A stretch of DNA of 64,000 nucleotides from Oscillospiraceae bacterium (GCA_902788505.1 CADAKH010000006.1:23536-87535); one strand, 5' to 3'. Shown: positions 7,818-16,321, numbered from the stretch's first letter. The notes: generated by a model not told the origin, from the letters alone. A program made the numbers and translations.

Positions 7818-9038
7818 ATGGATAACCAGGTTAAGCAATTAAGAAACTGGAAAGCCGTTTCCGCAATATTATCAGTACTGGCTTTTGCACTGATCATCGT
7901 GCTGCTCGTCATCGGCGTAAAGGGCATTCGCGAATCTGCTTTCAAGCCGCTGCCGGACCCTCCGGCTTCATCATTTACAACCACGGAAAGTGAGAACGGG
8001 ACTGAGATCACAGAGGTTTCAGCCGTTGTCACTGAAGAGACGGAGAAAACGGCTGAAACTGAAGCTGCTATTGTTGATCCTCTGTCATTATGGACGGAGA
8101 ATGCACCTGCGAAAAAAGCTTTAGTTTCCTATATTGAAACTGTTACCGATGAGAATAGCGCGGATTACATTCCCATAGAGAACAGGATAGCTGTTTTTGA
8201 TATGGACGGAACGATACTCTGCGAGACAGATCCTTACTATTTTGATCACTGTCTTTTAGTTTACCGTGTGCTTGAAGATCCTGATTACAAGGATAAAGCC
8301 TCAACTTTTGAGAAGGATGTTGCTAACAGACTTCAGGCCAAATTTGATGGTGACAAGAGTGTGGAAGTGTCGATGATCGAGCATGGCCAGGCTGTAGCTA
8401 TGGCTTTTGCCGGCATGACTATTGATGAGTTTGAAGCATATGTTGAAGATTTTAAGAATCAGCCTGCTCCCGGATATAACAATATGACCAGGGGAGAAGC
8501 TTTCTATAAGCCGATGATCCAGGTTATCGATTATCTCCAGGAAAATGATTTTACAGTTTATATAGTAAGCGGAACAGACAGACTAATCGTAAGAGGCCTT
8601 ATAAAAGGATCTGTTGATATTCCCAGAAACCAGCTTATCGGTTCTGATGAACTTCTCGTAGCGACGGGACAGGGCGATGTAGATGGAATGGAATATACTT
8701 TTACTGATCAGGATAAACTTGTTACCGGAGGACAGTTCATTATAAAGACTCTTGATATGAATAAGGTTACTGCGATCATGACAGAGATTGGTATTCAGCC
8801 TGTTCTCTCATTCGGTAACAGCACCGGCGATTCTGCAATGGCTGAATTCACAATAACAAACAATAAGTATAAGAGCCTTGCATTCATGTTGTGCTGTGAT
8901 GATCTTGAACGTGAAAACGGTAACACTGCCAAAGCGGACAAAATGAGAGACCTTTGTGATGAGTTTGACTGGATCCCAATCTCGATGAGAGATGATTGGA
9001 CAACGATCTATGGTGAAGATGTAACGAGAAAGATTTGA
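7818..9038 (+). CDS. Membrane-anchored HAD-family phosphatase, 406 aa
   Basis: A haloacid-dehalogenase hydrolase with the nucleophile motif FDMDGT (Asp128, Asp130), motif II VSGTDR and motif IV GNSTGDSAM. The N-terminus has one membrane helix (about residues 14-34) with few preceding charges, then a Thr/Glu-rich low-complexity linker (about 50-85), so the catalytic domain is probably outside the cell. Secreted HAD phosphatases of this kind commonly hydrolyse phosphomonoesters. A GGGAGGT ribosome site precedes the ATG. It stands alone between the glycan region and the DUF2975 operon; the substrate is not evident. Confidence 0.8.
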   Translation: MDNQVKQLRNWKAVSAILSVLAFALIIVLLVIGVKGIRESAFKPLPDPPASSFTTTESENGTEITEVSAVVTEETEKTAETEAAIVDPLSLWTENAPAKKALVSYIETVTDENSADYIPIENRIAVFDMDGTILCETDPYYFDHCLLVYRVLEDPDYKDKASTFEKDVANRLQAKFDGDKSVEVSMIEHGQAVAMAFAGMTIDEFEAYVEDFKNQPAPGYNNMTRGEAFYKPMIQVIDYLQENDFTVYIVSGTDRLIVRGLIKGSVDIPRNQLIGSDELLVATGQGDVDGMEYTFTDQDKLVTGGQFIIKTLDMNKVTAIMTEIGIQPVLSFGNSTGDSAMAEFTITNNKYKSLAFMLCCDDLERENGNTAKADKMRDLCDEFDWIPISMRDDWTTIYGEDVTRKI

Positions 9039-9065
9039 TATGATTATTAATTGATTGATGATAGG

Positions 9066-9092
9066 GCTGTCTCATTGATGAGGCAGCTTTTA
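9066..9092 (+). terminator. Intrinsic terminator after the HAD phosphatase
   Basis: GCTG-T-CTCA pairs with TGAG-G-CAGC around a four-base loop, followed by TTTTATT. It lies 28 bases after the stop codon. Confidence 0.75.
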
Positions 9093-9179
9093 TTATGTGT
9101 TGAAGAAAGCATTCGTCAATATTAGAACTGATTATGGAACTGACATTCACAGCAGCTCTGGCATGTGTTACCAGAACTC

Positions 9180-9267
9180 TTTCCTATTTTGGCGTTTTAA
9201 GGAAACAAATCTGGAAAAAACATGCTGTTTTTCCAAAGTCTTTTCCTGTTTTCGTGAAATCAGGAAA
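9180..9267. repeat. Three consecutive stem-loops in a 380-base noncoding stretch
   Basis: The gap 9039-9416 holds no gene. Besides the terminator it has three inverted repeats in a row: TTTCCT/AGGAAA at 9180-9205, TGGAAAAA/TTTTTCCA at 9212-9235 and TTTCCTG/CAGGAAA at 9242-9267. Stems one and three share the same TTTCCT arm. The function is unknown; it could be a small RNA, an mRNA leader or a decayed palindromic repeat. Confidence 0.55.
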
Positions 9268-9321
9268 CAAAATAGAAAAACGGTGTCGATAAATCCATAG
9301 TCTTGCCTAACGAGAAAAATA

Positions 9322-9336
9322 TATCGAAAAACGATA
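9322..9336. promoter_or_regulatory. Palindromic candidate operator TATCG-N5-CGATA
   Basis: A perfect 5+5 inverted repeat with an A5 spacer lies 80 bases upstream of the DUF2975 operon, in front of a possible -10 (TATACT, 9371-9376). A further CGATA half-site is at 9287-9291. The small Xre regulator encoded in the operon is the natural candidate to bind it. Confidence 0.5.
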
Positions 9337-9416
9337 AAAAACTCTTGTAAAACGAAAAACACTGTGTTAGTATACTGGCATAAAGCATGCTAATTCATTT
9401 TTGGAGGAATGGTTTT

Positions 9417-9869
9417 ATGCGATATGACGACGTAATTCTCAGGTGGGCAAAAATCGCCACTATCCTGTTTACCGCTATGGCTGTTGTGGCAGATGTGTTT
9501 GGAATAATAATCACAAGATATATTGCTTACTGCTGGGCAGAAGTATTTGATGTTGCCAGAGTCGTAGGACTTTCTGTTGTTTTTTATCTCGGAACAGTCG
9601 GCGGATATCTGGTTTTGATCCCCTTATACAAGATGCTTCATAATATGAGCAAAGATAAGGTTTTCGACAGAGCTAACACGAAGATAATGACAGTGATTAC
9701 TGCAGCTCTGGTTGGAATTGCGGTTGACTGTATTGTAGGCGGTTTTATCTGGAACGGATGCTGGATCTTATCAGTAGTTGCACTTTTCATGGCATTGGTT
9801 GTTCTGAGCATAAGAGTGGTTTTTGCAAAGGCAATCACCATGAAAGAAGAAATGGATCTTACCATTTAA
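9417..9869 (+). CDS. DUF2975-type membrane protein, 150 aa
   Basis: Four hydrophobic segments (about residues 10-33, 43-70, 92-112 and 118-138) and the N-terminal pattern fit the DUF2975 family of small membrane proteins of unknown function. These are typically encoded beside a tiny Xre-family regulator, as here. The ATG at 9417 has GGAGG nine bases upstream; an in-frame ATG at 9387 lacks a site. The stop is 17 bases before the regulator gene. A role in signalling through the regulator is only suggested by the pairing. Confidence 0.7.
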   Translation: MRYDDVILRWAKIATILFTAMAVVADVFGIIITRYIAYCWAEVFDVARVVGLSVVFYLGTVGGYLVLIPLYKMLHNMSKDKVFDRANTKIMTVITAALVGIAVDCIVGGFIWNGCWILSVVALFMALVVLSIRVVFAKAITMKEEMDLTI

Positions 9870-9886
9870 GGAAAGGAGGAGAGATC

Positions 9887-10090
9887 ATGATTATCGTAAA
9901 TCTGGATGTAATGATGGCAAAGCGCAAGATCTCCTCCGGTGAGCTTGCAGCAAAGATAGGAATCACACAGGCTAATCTTTCAATACTAAAGAATCAGAAG
10001 GCAAAAGCTGTCAGATTCTCCACACTAAATGATATTTGCAAGGCACTGGACTGCCAACCCGGAGACATTCTCGAGTTCAGAGAGGACTGA
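9887..10090 (+). CDS. Small Xre/Cro-CI-type regulator (YozG-like), 67 aa
   Basis: This is a single helix-turn-helix domain and nothing else: the recognition segment (GELAAKIGITQANLSILKN) and the C-terminal LDCQPGDILEF are characteristic of the YozG-like branch of Xre regulators. AAAGGAGG precedes the ATG at 9887; a longer reading frame from 9758 overlaps the previous gene and is not credible. It probably autoregulates the 9417-11410 operon through the palindrome at 9322. What it senses is unknown; the partner membrane protein is the likely input. Confidence 0.82.
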   Translation: MIIVNLDVMMAKRKISSGELAAKIGITQANLSILKNQKAKAVRFSTLNDICKALDCQPGDILEFRED

Positions 10091-10096
10091 TCATCA

Positions 10097-11410
10097 ATGG
10101 ACAAAAAAGTTATATTACAAAGACTGGGAGTTATCCTAGCCTATCCCTTAGCATACGCTTATGTAAGGTTGATGATTCCTTCATATAACGAATTCCTGAT
10201 AGATGGCAATACGCTTACCTGGTCAGTAGCATACCCGTTAATCGCGTTGCTCTTCATCATTGTGAACGAGATCGTAAGAAGGGGTATGAGAGGCATTGAT
10301 TCAAATCCTTCAAAAGAGACGGTCTTCTGGTATGTAATGACTTTTCTTTCAGGTCTTACTGCAACGATCGGACCCAACGAGGCTTTATCCGTGTTCGCAA
10401 TGCATCTGTGCGCGGTATACTCCGTTCTTATCTCCAATGAGATACTGCTCGGTGGGAAGACTTCAGGCTTTATTCCGGCCGACCTTATTCACGGATTCTA
10501 TGTTAAGTCATTTGCAGGATTCCCGAATTTCGTTACTGACTGGAAATGCTTTAAGAGACCTGATCCTGTTGAAGGAGAAGTAAGAGCACCAAGGAAGAAC
10601 CCGGTAGGTCTTATCATCTTTATCCCCGCAATGCTTGTGCTTCTTATCATAGCGGTAAGTCTCATGGCATCGATAGATGAGGATATAGGAATGTTCTTCA
10701 GTGATCTGTTCTCGAATCTTGAAAACTATCTGAATGAGCTAAAGATCTATGAGATAATTCCGAGAGTGATATTTGCCATTCCCGTCTGTTTCTATCTTTA
10801 TGGCCTCATGTCCAGAAGTGCCAAATCGGACGGCGAGAGGGAGAAGAGAGTCGGCGCAAAGCTTGGCAAGTTTATCGGCAAGGGAAAGACTGTTTCCGCA
10901 ACCATAGTCTATATAGCCGCAGGTGTGTTTGTAGCGTTGTATGCGTTGTTCTTCATAAAAAGGCTCGCTTATATGCTCGGAGGCTTTGTAGGCGATGTTC
11001 CGGAAGGTATGCTTGTCTCACATTATGCAAGAGAGGGCTTCTTTGAACTTGTCGGAATAATGGCAGTCAACATGTGCGTTTACATAGCTGTTATCCTGTT
11101 TGGTAAGACAGATACAAATGGCAGGTTCTCTGTCCCTGCAAAGATCCTGGTTACACTGCTTATGGCAGAGAGCATTATCTTCGCAGTAATAGCAATGAGC
11201 AAGCTCGGACTCTACTACAGCATCTACGGTTATACTCCTAAAAGAATCCTTGCCATGTGGGCAACTCTGGCGCTCGGATTTGCAGCTTCTATGACCATTG
11301 CGACTGTACACAGAGGCAAACCGCATTTCAGGGCAGGCGTAATTTTCACTTCAATCTCATACATAGCAATCTGTGTATTGTCAGGAGTGCTTGTATCGAT
11401 TGGAGCATAA
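10097..11410 (+). CDS. Polytopic membrane protein (DUF4153/DUF4173-like), 437 aa
   Basis: About ten to twelve hydrophobic helices are spread along the whole length, with a charged loop near residues 150-170 and another near 235-260. The overall look matches large uncharacterised membrane proteins often placed in DUF4153 or DUF4173; I am unsure which. It begins six bases after the regulator gene, so it is probably the third gene of the DUF2975-Xre operon. There are no enzyme motifs. A strong inverted repeat follows the stop. Confidence 0.6.
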   Translation: MDKKVILQRLGVILAYPLAYAYVRLMIPSYNEFLIDGNTLTWSVAYPLIALLFIIVNEIVRRGMRGIDSNPSKETVFWYVMTFLSGLTATIGPNEALSVFAMHLCAVYSVLISNEILLGGKTSGFIPADLIHGFYVKSFAGFPNFVTDWKCFKRPDPVEGEVRAPRKNPVGLIIFIPAMLVLLIIAVSLMASIDEDIGMFFSDLFSNLENYLNELKIYEIIPRVIFAIPVCFYLYGLMSRSAKSDGEREKRVGAKLGKFIGKGKTVSATIVYIAAGVFVALYALFFIKRLAYMLGGFVGDVPEGMLVSHYAREGFFELVGIMAVNMCVYIAVILFGKTDTNGRFSVPAKILVTLLMAESIIFAVIAMSKLGLYYSIYGYTPKRILAMWATLALGFAASMTIATVHRGKPHFRAGVIFTSISYIAICVLSGVLVSIGA

Positions 11411-11413
11411 ACG

Positions 11414-11447
11414 AAACCGGGAGGCTCCGGAATAGGTCTCCCGGTTT
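11414..11447 (+). terminator. Terminator-like inverted repeat after 11410
   Basis: AAACCGGGAG pairs with CTCCCGGTTT (10 of 10) around a 14-base loop, starting three bases after the stop codon. The following T-run is weak. Confidence 0.65.
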
Positions 11448-11491
11448 AAATACAATAAAGCATAATAATCATATTTGAAGCAGAGATTGTA

Positions 11492-11962
11492 ATGAGAAAA
11501 ACATTTATAAGACAGAAAGTATATATAGTGATAGCTGTTTTGCTTACCGGCATACTGTTTTCATCCTGCAGATATGAGGTTCCGGGTAAAAAAAGGGTCG
11601 AAGTAATCTCCGGCATAGCTGCTATCGTAATCGATAATTACTCAAGCGATGATGTGGAAACTCCGTATGATATCAGTATGACTGAAATTGCTGAATTGAC
11701 TGATAAAGACAGTTATTTGCATAAAGCAATTGAGAAATACCATGATGTTCAGAATTATCATGTATACCTTATTGAAGATAATAATGTATTGATAGTCACG
11801 GATTCGTTTTTTCAGGCAGTTAAAGGATATGTTGTTTCAGATGAAGAATTGAAGGGCACTATGAAGGTCCCGGGAATAGGCTTCGATAATTCAAGCATAA
11901 CCATATTAGAAAGGGTTGGAGACAGTAACAGTAATATATATTCTTTTAGTGCGGGGAATTAG
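11492..11962 (+). CDS. Putative lipoprotein, 156 aa
   Basis: The N-terminus has a positively charged start, a hydrophobic stretch and the lipobox LFSSC (cysteine about residue 26), so it is probably a lipid-anchored surface protein. The mature part contains a valine/isoleucine-rich domain I do not recognise; DUF4358-type clostridial lipoproteins are one possibility. It is followed by a short inverted repeat (GTTCC/GGAAC, 11961-11976) and a second small membrane protein. No function can be assigned. Confidence 0.6.
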   Translation: MRKTFIRQKVYIVIAVLLTGILFSSCRYEVPGKKRVEVISGIAAIVIDNYSSDDVETPYDISMTEIAELTDKDSYLHKAIEKYHDVQNYHVYLIEDNNVLIVTDSFFQAVKGYVVSDEELKGTMKVPGIGFDNSSITILERVGDSNSNIYSFSAGN

Positions 11963-12045
11963 TTCCTTAAGCGGAACATTTGTTATATGATGCACCCTTG
12001 GGGAAGTGTTATTCCGGATATTCAAAATCAGAAAAAGTATTAAGT

Positions 12046-12474
12046 ATGAATGATCAGACAGATACAATTGTTAATGAATCAAAACCCAAATACAGAGGGT
12101 GCCTTATAGGGTTTTTAATCACCTTTATAGTAATAATACTTCATATTGCAGCTATTCCGGTTCTCATAGAATTAGTCGATCATATACCACGTACTATGGA
12201 TACTCAGACCAACGGGCAGTATGTTGTTGAATTACAGGCTACCAGCAGTCCGGAATGGCCATTTGGCCCTCAGGACGGCAGGATAGTCTTAAAGAATGAT
12301 AATAATAAAAAGATCAGCAGTGTTGATTTTGTATTATGTAATGACGGAAAAGGCATGTGTAAATCCAACTGGGAAGTTGATTGGAATGAAGAAAGTGTTG
12401 TCGTTACCATAATGGGAGAAGAACAACAGGATGCCATATATACATTGTACTATAACGGCGATGTTTCTAATTAA
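12046..12474 (+). CDS. Small membrane protein with extracytoplasmic domain (DUF5412-like), 142 aa
   Basis: One membrane helix (about residues 21-43) is followed by a beta-rich domain with YVVELQAT, WPFGPQDGRIVL and VVVTIMG stretches, reminiscent of DUF5412. I start it at the ATG at 12046; the reading frame extends upstream to 11980 but that part is not hydrophobic and overlaps an inverted repeat. No strong ribosome site is visible. It converges with the c-di-GMP protein at 12554, leaving a 79-base gap with nothing notable. Function unknown. Confidence 0.5.
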   Translation: MNDQTDTIVNESKPKYRGCLIGFLITFIVIILHIAAIPVLIELVDHIPRTMDTQTNGQYVVELQATSSPEWPFGPQDGRIVLKNDNNKKISSVDFVLCNDGKGMCKSNWEVDWNEESVVVTIMGEEQQDAIYTLYYNGDVSN

Positions 12475-12553
12475 CTGACTGATAAAGGGCGATATAGTAT
12501 GATTGATTATTATGCCTCAGGATTGAACGCCAAGGATAGAATTTGATGCCGCT

Positions 12554-14857
12554 TTATTTCCAAACGAGCGGAAGCTTCTCAAATTCATCCAGAGGAACAG
12601 GCTTTGAGAAGAAGTATCCCTGGAACAGCTTACAGCCCATATCCTTTAACATATCGAACTGCTCTTGTGTCTCGACACCTTCGGTTATCTGAGGCATTTC
12701 AAGTTTGTTGGCCATCTCAACGATGCTTCTGAGAATGGTTGAGGACTTCTTAATATCATCAGTCTTGCTGAGGAATACCATATCGATCTTGAGAACATCG
12801 ACAGGCATATCTTTAAGCATATTAAGAGATGAGTAACCGCTTCCGAAATCATCCATCTCAAACGTGAAACCGTAATCACGCAGTTTGTTGATCGTATTTA
12901 TATGCTCGGAAGTATTATTCATGACAGAGGATTCGGTAATCTCAAGATGGAGGTGTTTTGGTTCGATTCCATATTTTTTCACAAGACCTGTGATTACTTC
13001 ATATATATCCATGAAGTAAAAGTCTTTGGCTGATATGTTGATCGAGAGATTGAGCTTCTCATATCCGTCAGTTCTCTTGGACCAGTCTTTAAGGATCCTG
13101 CACGCTTCACCCCAGATATAACGGTCTATAGTAGCGATCATGCCGTTCTTTTCGAAAATGGGGATAAACCTGAACGGGGGAATAAGGCCTTCCTTAGGAT
13201 GCTTCCATCTGACGAGAACTTCGCCGCCTTTCAGATGTCCGTCTGCATGGTACTGAGGCTGGAAATAAGGAATGATCTGACCTGTGGCCAAAGCATTTTC
13301 GAGTTCGCTGGTGATTTGCTGTTCCCAGAGTTTGTCTTTCCTTAAATTGTCATCGTAGACTGCAACGCATTTATTATATTCATTTTTTATTCCGGCAATA
13401 GCAAGCTGTGCTCTGTCAACCAGTCCGCTTACGGACATGTCTTTATCAAGTTCGGAAGGCTCAAATAATCCAACATGAATGATGATAGAGGAATTGGTAA
13501 TTGTTGATGCTCCCCATGTGCTTTTGATCTGCTTTTCCAATGCCGGTATATCTACATACGACTTTTTCAGAAAGGCACAGAAAATATCACCTCTCCATCT
13601 GCATATAGCAGAGCCCGGAGGGGCATACTGCTCGAGATCACGGGCAATCCTGATTAGTATCTCATCGGCTTTCTCTCTTCCGTAAATATCGTTTATAAGC
13701 TTGAAATCGTTGATATCTGAGACCTGCATATAATAAGCCTCGTTAGGATTGGCTTTAATGATCTCTTTTACTTTTTCTTCAAAACTCAAGCGGTTCGGAA
13801 GTCCCGTCAGCACATCGTGGGTTGCGATATATCTTCTTTCCTCGTTGAGCTTAACCTGTTCGGTATCATCATGGATGGAAAAGAATGAGCCAACGTCCAA
13901 TGATCTTCTGTCTTTCATCAAGCGGTGAATGATCCTGATATATACATATTCATCATTGTCGTCCTTGAAGCTGGTCGACAGATCAAAGTCTGTTCCAAGA
14001 TCTGCACCGCCCATGATCTCAATAAGCTTATCTGTACATTTACCGGGATCACCGGATTTGATCTTCAAGATCTCATATGCTCTGTCATTGGCATAAAGGG
14101 CATTAGCATCCGTATCGTAGAAGATGATACCGTCCGTGTGGTTCTCTACTACTGAATCGGCAAGACGCCGTCTGATAAAAAGCGGCTTATACATAAATGT
14201 GAAAATAAACAAAAGGAATCCGCAGAGAACATATCCTATTAGAGAATCATTAACCGGTCTGTCAGAGAATGAAGTAAAAAGGAATCCCATGCAAATAACC
14301 AGAGCAATGATAATGATTATATAACGCTCATGATAGGCAGCCGAAATCTTCAGGCACTTATCAATAAGTACAGCAATCAAAAGAATCAGGATTGCTTCTT
14401 TGAGACCGAATCCAAGAAGTTTGCCCCAGCCTGATTCAAAACTGAAATATGTATAACCGTCAGAAAGAGTGATCGGCTTCAAAGTAAACATATGATGGAA
14501 AAAAGGATTCAACAAAGCTGAAACAGATATAGAAGAGAGAATAACAGATACGATTATTTGAACGGGCGAACGCTTAAAACGGTGACCGCAATAATGCATA
14601 ATGAAAATCGAGAGATTAAACAGAAGGAAATAGTCACCTAAAAGAATAAGTAAATGACCAATATGTGCAATAATCTCGATATTGGTAAAGAATGCCAATA
14701 TATTTCCGCCCAAAGGAATGATAATTGTAAGCAAAAAATTGAAAAGACTGGTTGCCGTTCTTTCAGGGAATTTTCTGCGTTTAAAAACAGTAGCAACTAT
14801 TAATGCCACAAGGAATAAGGATATAACGATCAGTTCAATAAGATATTGTATCCTCAT
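12554..14857 (-). CDS. 7TM-PAS-GGDEF-EAL protein, probable c-di-GMP phosphodiesterase, 767 aa
   Basis: The N-terminal 225 residues form about seven membrane helices resembling the N-terminal sensor domain of some histidine kinases. A PAS-like domain (about 235-330), a GGDEF domain (about 345-510) and an EAL domain (about 520-765) follow. The cyclase signature is degenerate, RGDIF in place of GGDEF, so c-di-GMP synthesis is unlikely. The EAL domain keeps the catalytic set: E in EVLVRW, N in INISAKDF, EITES, DDFGSG, LKID and EGVETQEQ. It should therefore hydrolyse c-di-GMP, with the dead GGDEF possibly sensing GTP. No other c-di-GMP gene is in the window. Confidence 0.85.
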   Translation of the reverse strand: MRIQYLIELIVISLFLVALIVATVFKRRKFPERTATSLFNFLLTIIIPLGGNILAFFTNIEIIAHIGHLLILLGDYFLLFNLSIFIMHYCGHRFKRSPVQIIVSVILSSISVSALLNPFFHHMFTLKPITLSDGYTYFSFESGWGKLLGFGLKEAILILLIAVLIDKCLKISAAYHERYIIIIIALVICMGFLFTSFSDRPVNDSLIGYVLCGFLLFIFTFMYKPLFIRRRLADSVVENHTDGIIFYDTDANALYANDRAYEILKIKSGDPGKCTDKLIEIMGGADLGTDFDLSTSFKDDNDEYVYIRIIHRLMKDRRSLDVGSFFSIHDDTEQVKLNEERRYIATHDVLTGLPNRLSFEEKVKEIIKANPNEAYYMQVSDINDFKLINDIYGREKADEILIRIARDLEQYAPPGSAICRWRGDIFCAFLKKSYVDIPALEKQIKSTWGASTITNSSIIIHVGLFEPSELDKDMSVSGLVDRAQLAIAGIKNEYNKCVAVYDDNLRKDKLWEQQITSELENALATGQIIPYFQPQYHADGHLKGGEVLVRWKHPKEGLIPPFRFIPIFEKNGMIATIDRYIWGEACRILKDWSKRTDGYEKLNLSINISAKDFYFMDIYEVITGLVKKYGIEPKHLHLEITESSVMNNTSEHINTINKLRDYGFTFEMDDFGSGYSSLNMLKDMPVDVLKIDMVFLSKTDDIKKSSTILRSIVEMANKLEMPQITEGVETQEQFDMLKDMGCKLFQGYFFSKPVPLDEFEKLPLVWK

Positions 14858-14940
14858 AGTAACCTCGAAATGACTTCGATACCAATTCCAACTGTAAATC
14901 TATTGTACCATACAAAAAGAAAATATTTCTGTGAATAATT

Positions 14941-14954
14941 TATAATATATTATA
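14941..14954. repeat. AT-only palindrome between divergent genes
   Basis: TATAATATATTATA is a perfect 14-base palindrome in the 272-base gap between 14857 and 15130. It can supply -10 hexamers in both directions, so it may be the shared promoter core, but no matching -35 is clear. Confidence 0.35.
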
Positions 14955-14993
14955 TTGATAATTATATTATTGGTGAACTTGCGGCGAAAGTAA

Positions 14994-15048
14994 GACAAAA
15001 ACCACAATATATTGATTTTGTCTCTCAAAACCATTTACTTTTGAGAGA
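14994..15048 (+). promoter_or_regulatory. Two adjacent hairpins upstream of an unknown gene
   Basis: GACAAAA/TTTTGTC (14994-15022) is directly followed by TCTCTCAAAA/TTTTGAGAGA (15021-15048, ten perfect pairs). They overlap by two bases, so the two stems compete at the junction. They lie about 80 bases before the ATG at 15130 and may be part of its leader RNA or a regulator site. I recognise no known riboswitch. Confidence 0.45.
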
Positions 15049-15129
15049 GGGGATGTTATCATAACCGCAAAAGAAACGAATATTTGTTCTATTGTAACAG
15101 ATATTGAACGTAGTTAGGAGAAGATTTTT

Positions 15130-15711
15130 ATGGTTTATTTCAGTTGTACAGTAAAAGATTTATTCAGAAGACCTAACATGATCGACAAAGCGGTAAGGAG
15201 ACTCGCAGATAACGGCTATACAGAGCATGCCGTTACATACGCACGTATCAGAGACAATATTTATAATGCTCTGGCTTATGCTTCCGACAATATGAAACCT
15301 TATGAATACGAGGCGGCTGCTACTTATCTTGGGACAAGAGTCTCCGAGCAGAAGCTGGCCAGGGATTCATACTATACTCACAGAACCATTAGGCGTTATG
15401 TCCGTAAGGCTTGTGAGCTTATCGCCAAATATTATAAGGAATATCTTGGAATAAGATTGCTTCCGGTTGACACGAGATCTGTTGAGTGTCCTGTTTCCGC
15501 AGGTCAGTTTTGGGAGAAGATCAATACACTTATGGAAAGCAGCATAGAGAATGCTTGTATTGTAATTCTCCGCTGCGATGAGCAGATGTCAGTTAACTAT
15601 GTCTGCAGCAATTACGGTATGGGAAGCGATAAGGTAAAGAAGGTCACTAACGACTTCGGTTCAGTTATTACAGTTTATGATATTCCGTCAGAGAAGCGAA
15701 GTGCTGTTTGA
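15130..15711 (+). CDS. Protein of unknown function, 193 aa, helix-rich
   Basis: I do not recognise this protein. It is basic, without signal peptide or membrane segment. A central segment (about residues 75-105, YYTHRTIRRYVRKACELI) could be a helix-turn-helix recognition region like those in phage-type or sigma-like regulators, and a second short candidate sits near residues 155-175 (YVCSNYGMGSDKVKK). TTAGGAG precedes the ATG. It is a single-gene unit: a double hairpin lies upstream and a strong terminator downstream. A DNA-binding regulator is the best guess, with low certainty. Confidence 0.55.
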   Translation: MVYFSCTVKDLFRRPNMIDKAVRRLADNGYTEHAVTYARIRDNIYNALAYASDNMKPYEYEAAATYLGTRVSEQKLARDSYYTHRTIRRYVRKACELIAKYYKEYLGIRLLPVDTRSVECPVSAGQFWEKINTLMESSIENACIVILRCDEQMSVNYVCSNYGMGSDKVKKVTNDFGSVITVYDIPSEKRSAV

Positions 15712-15731
15712 TTGATGGAACCTCCGTGTTG

Positions 15732-15773
15732 TTAAGACCGGGTATTTGATGTAAAGCGAATACCCGGTCTTAA
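15732..15773 (+). terminator. Strong inverted repeat, terminator of the 15130 gene
   Basis: TTAAGACCGGGTATT pairs perfectly (15 of 15) with AATACCCGGTCTTAA around a 12-base loop. No long T-run follows. The next promoter element begins directly after the stem. Confidence 0.7.
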
Positions 15774-15782
15774 TGCTATAAT
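15774..15782 (+). promoter_or_regulatory. Extended -10 for the 15829 gene
   Basis: TGCTATAAT is an extended -10 that abuts the upstream terminator stem; any -35 would lie inside that stem. The ribosome site TAGGAGGATG follows at about 15811-15822. Confidence 0.5.
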
Positions 15783-15828
15783 AAACAATTGGGGATAGCC
15801 CTGATTAAGCATTTAGGAGGATGATTCC

Positions 15829-16314
15829 ATGACCATTACTTTTGACAAGCTTCCTTGCAATCTTGAAGAACTTAAGGCTTTGCCTCAGGCTTCTCTGAGT
15901 GAACCCGAATATGGTGCCGCTCTTTTCCTTGCTGTAATGATGCATTACACAACTAATAAAGAAGAGACATTTGAAATGCTTGAATTCCTTAAAGGTCCAT
16001 ACGGATTATCCACATATGAGAAGCAGTTCCTCGGAGACAGAATGGCTGACGGTGAGCATATTGTCCGTTCATTCTTTAATGGAACATCACCTGATAATGA
16101 CTATACACCTTCAATGCCTTATACAGTTGAGACGGAGAGAGGTTACGAGCAGGAAATCGACGGAAGAATGAAGATCTTCATTACGTCTTCAGGCGCAGAT
16201 ACAAAGCATCACATCTTACTTCGTCACAAGGTTTCAACAAATCAGTGGTTTATTGAAGATCAGATGCTTCTTGCAATGATCAGAGCTCCCAAATCACAGG
16301 ATCCGTGGGCTTGA
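15829..16314 (+). CDS. DUF6935-like protein, 161 aa
   Basis: A soluble protein whose opening NLEELKALPQASLSEPEYGAA, central LKGPYGLSTYEKQFLGDRM and C-terminal QWFIEDQMLL...DPWA look like DUF6935, a family of small clostridial proteins of unknown function that I recall from memory; the match should be verified. There is no signal peptide. A good TTAGGAGG site precedes the ATG. It lies 7 bases before the RNA methyltransferase and could be cotranscribed with it. No function can be given. Confidence 0.65.
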   Translation: MTITFDKLPCNLEELKALPQASLSEPEYGAALFLAVMMHYTTNKEETFEMLEFLKGPYGLSTYEKQFLGDRMADGEHIVRSFFNGTSPDNDYTPSMPYTVETERGYEQEIDGRMKIFITSSGADTKHHILLRHKVSTNQWFIEDQMLLAMIRAPKSQDPWA

Positions 16315-16321
16315 TCTTAAA

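Noticed and set aside
14994..15048. c-di-GMP riboswitch, considered because of the divergent EAL gene
   Set aside because: The conserved core and tetraloop/receptor sequences of c-di-GMP riboswitches are not visible.
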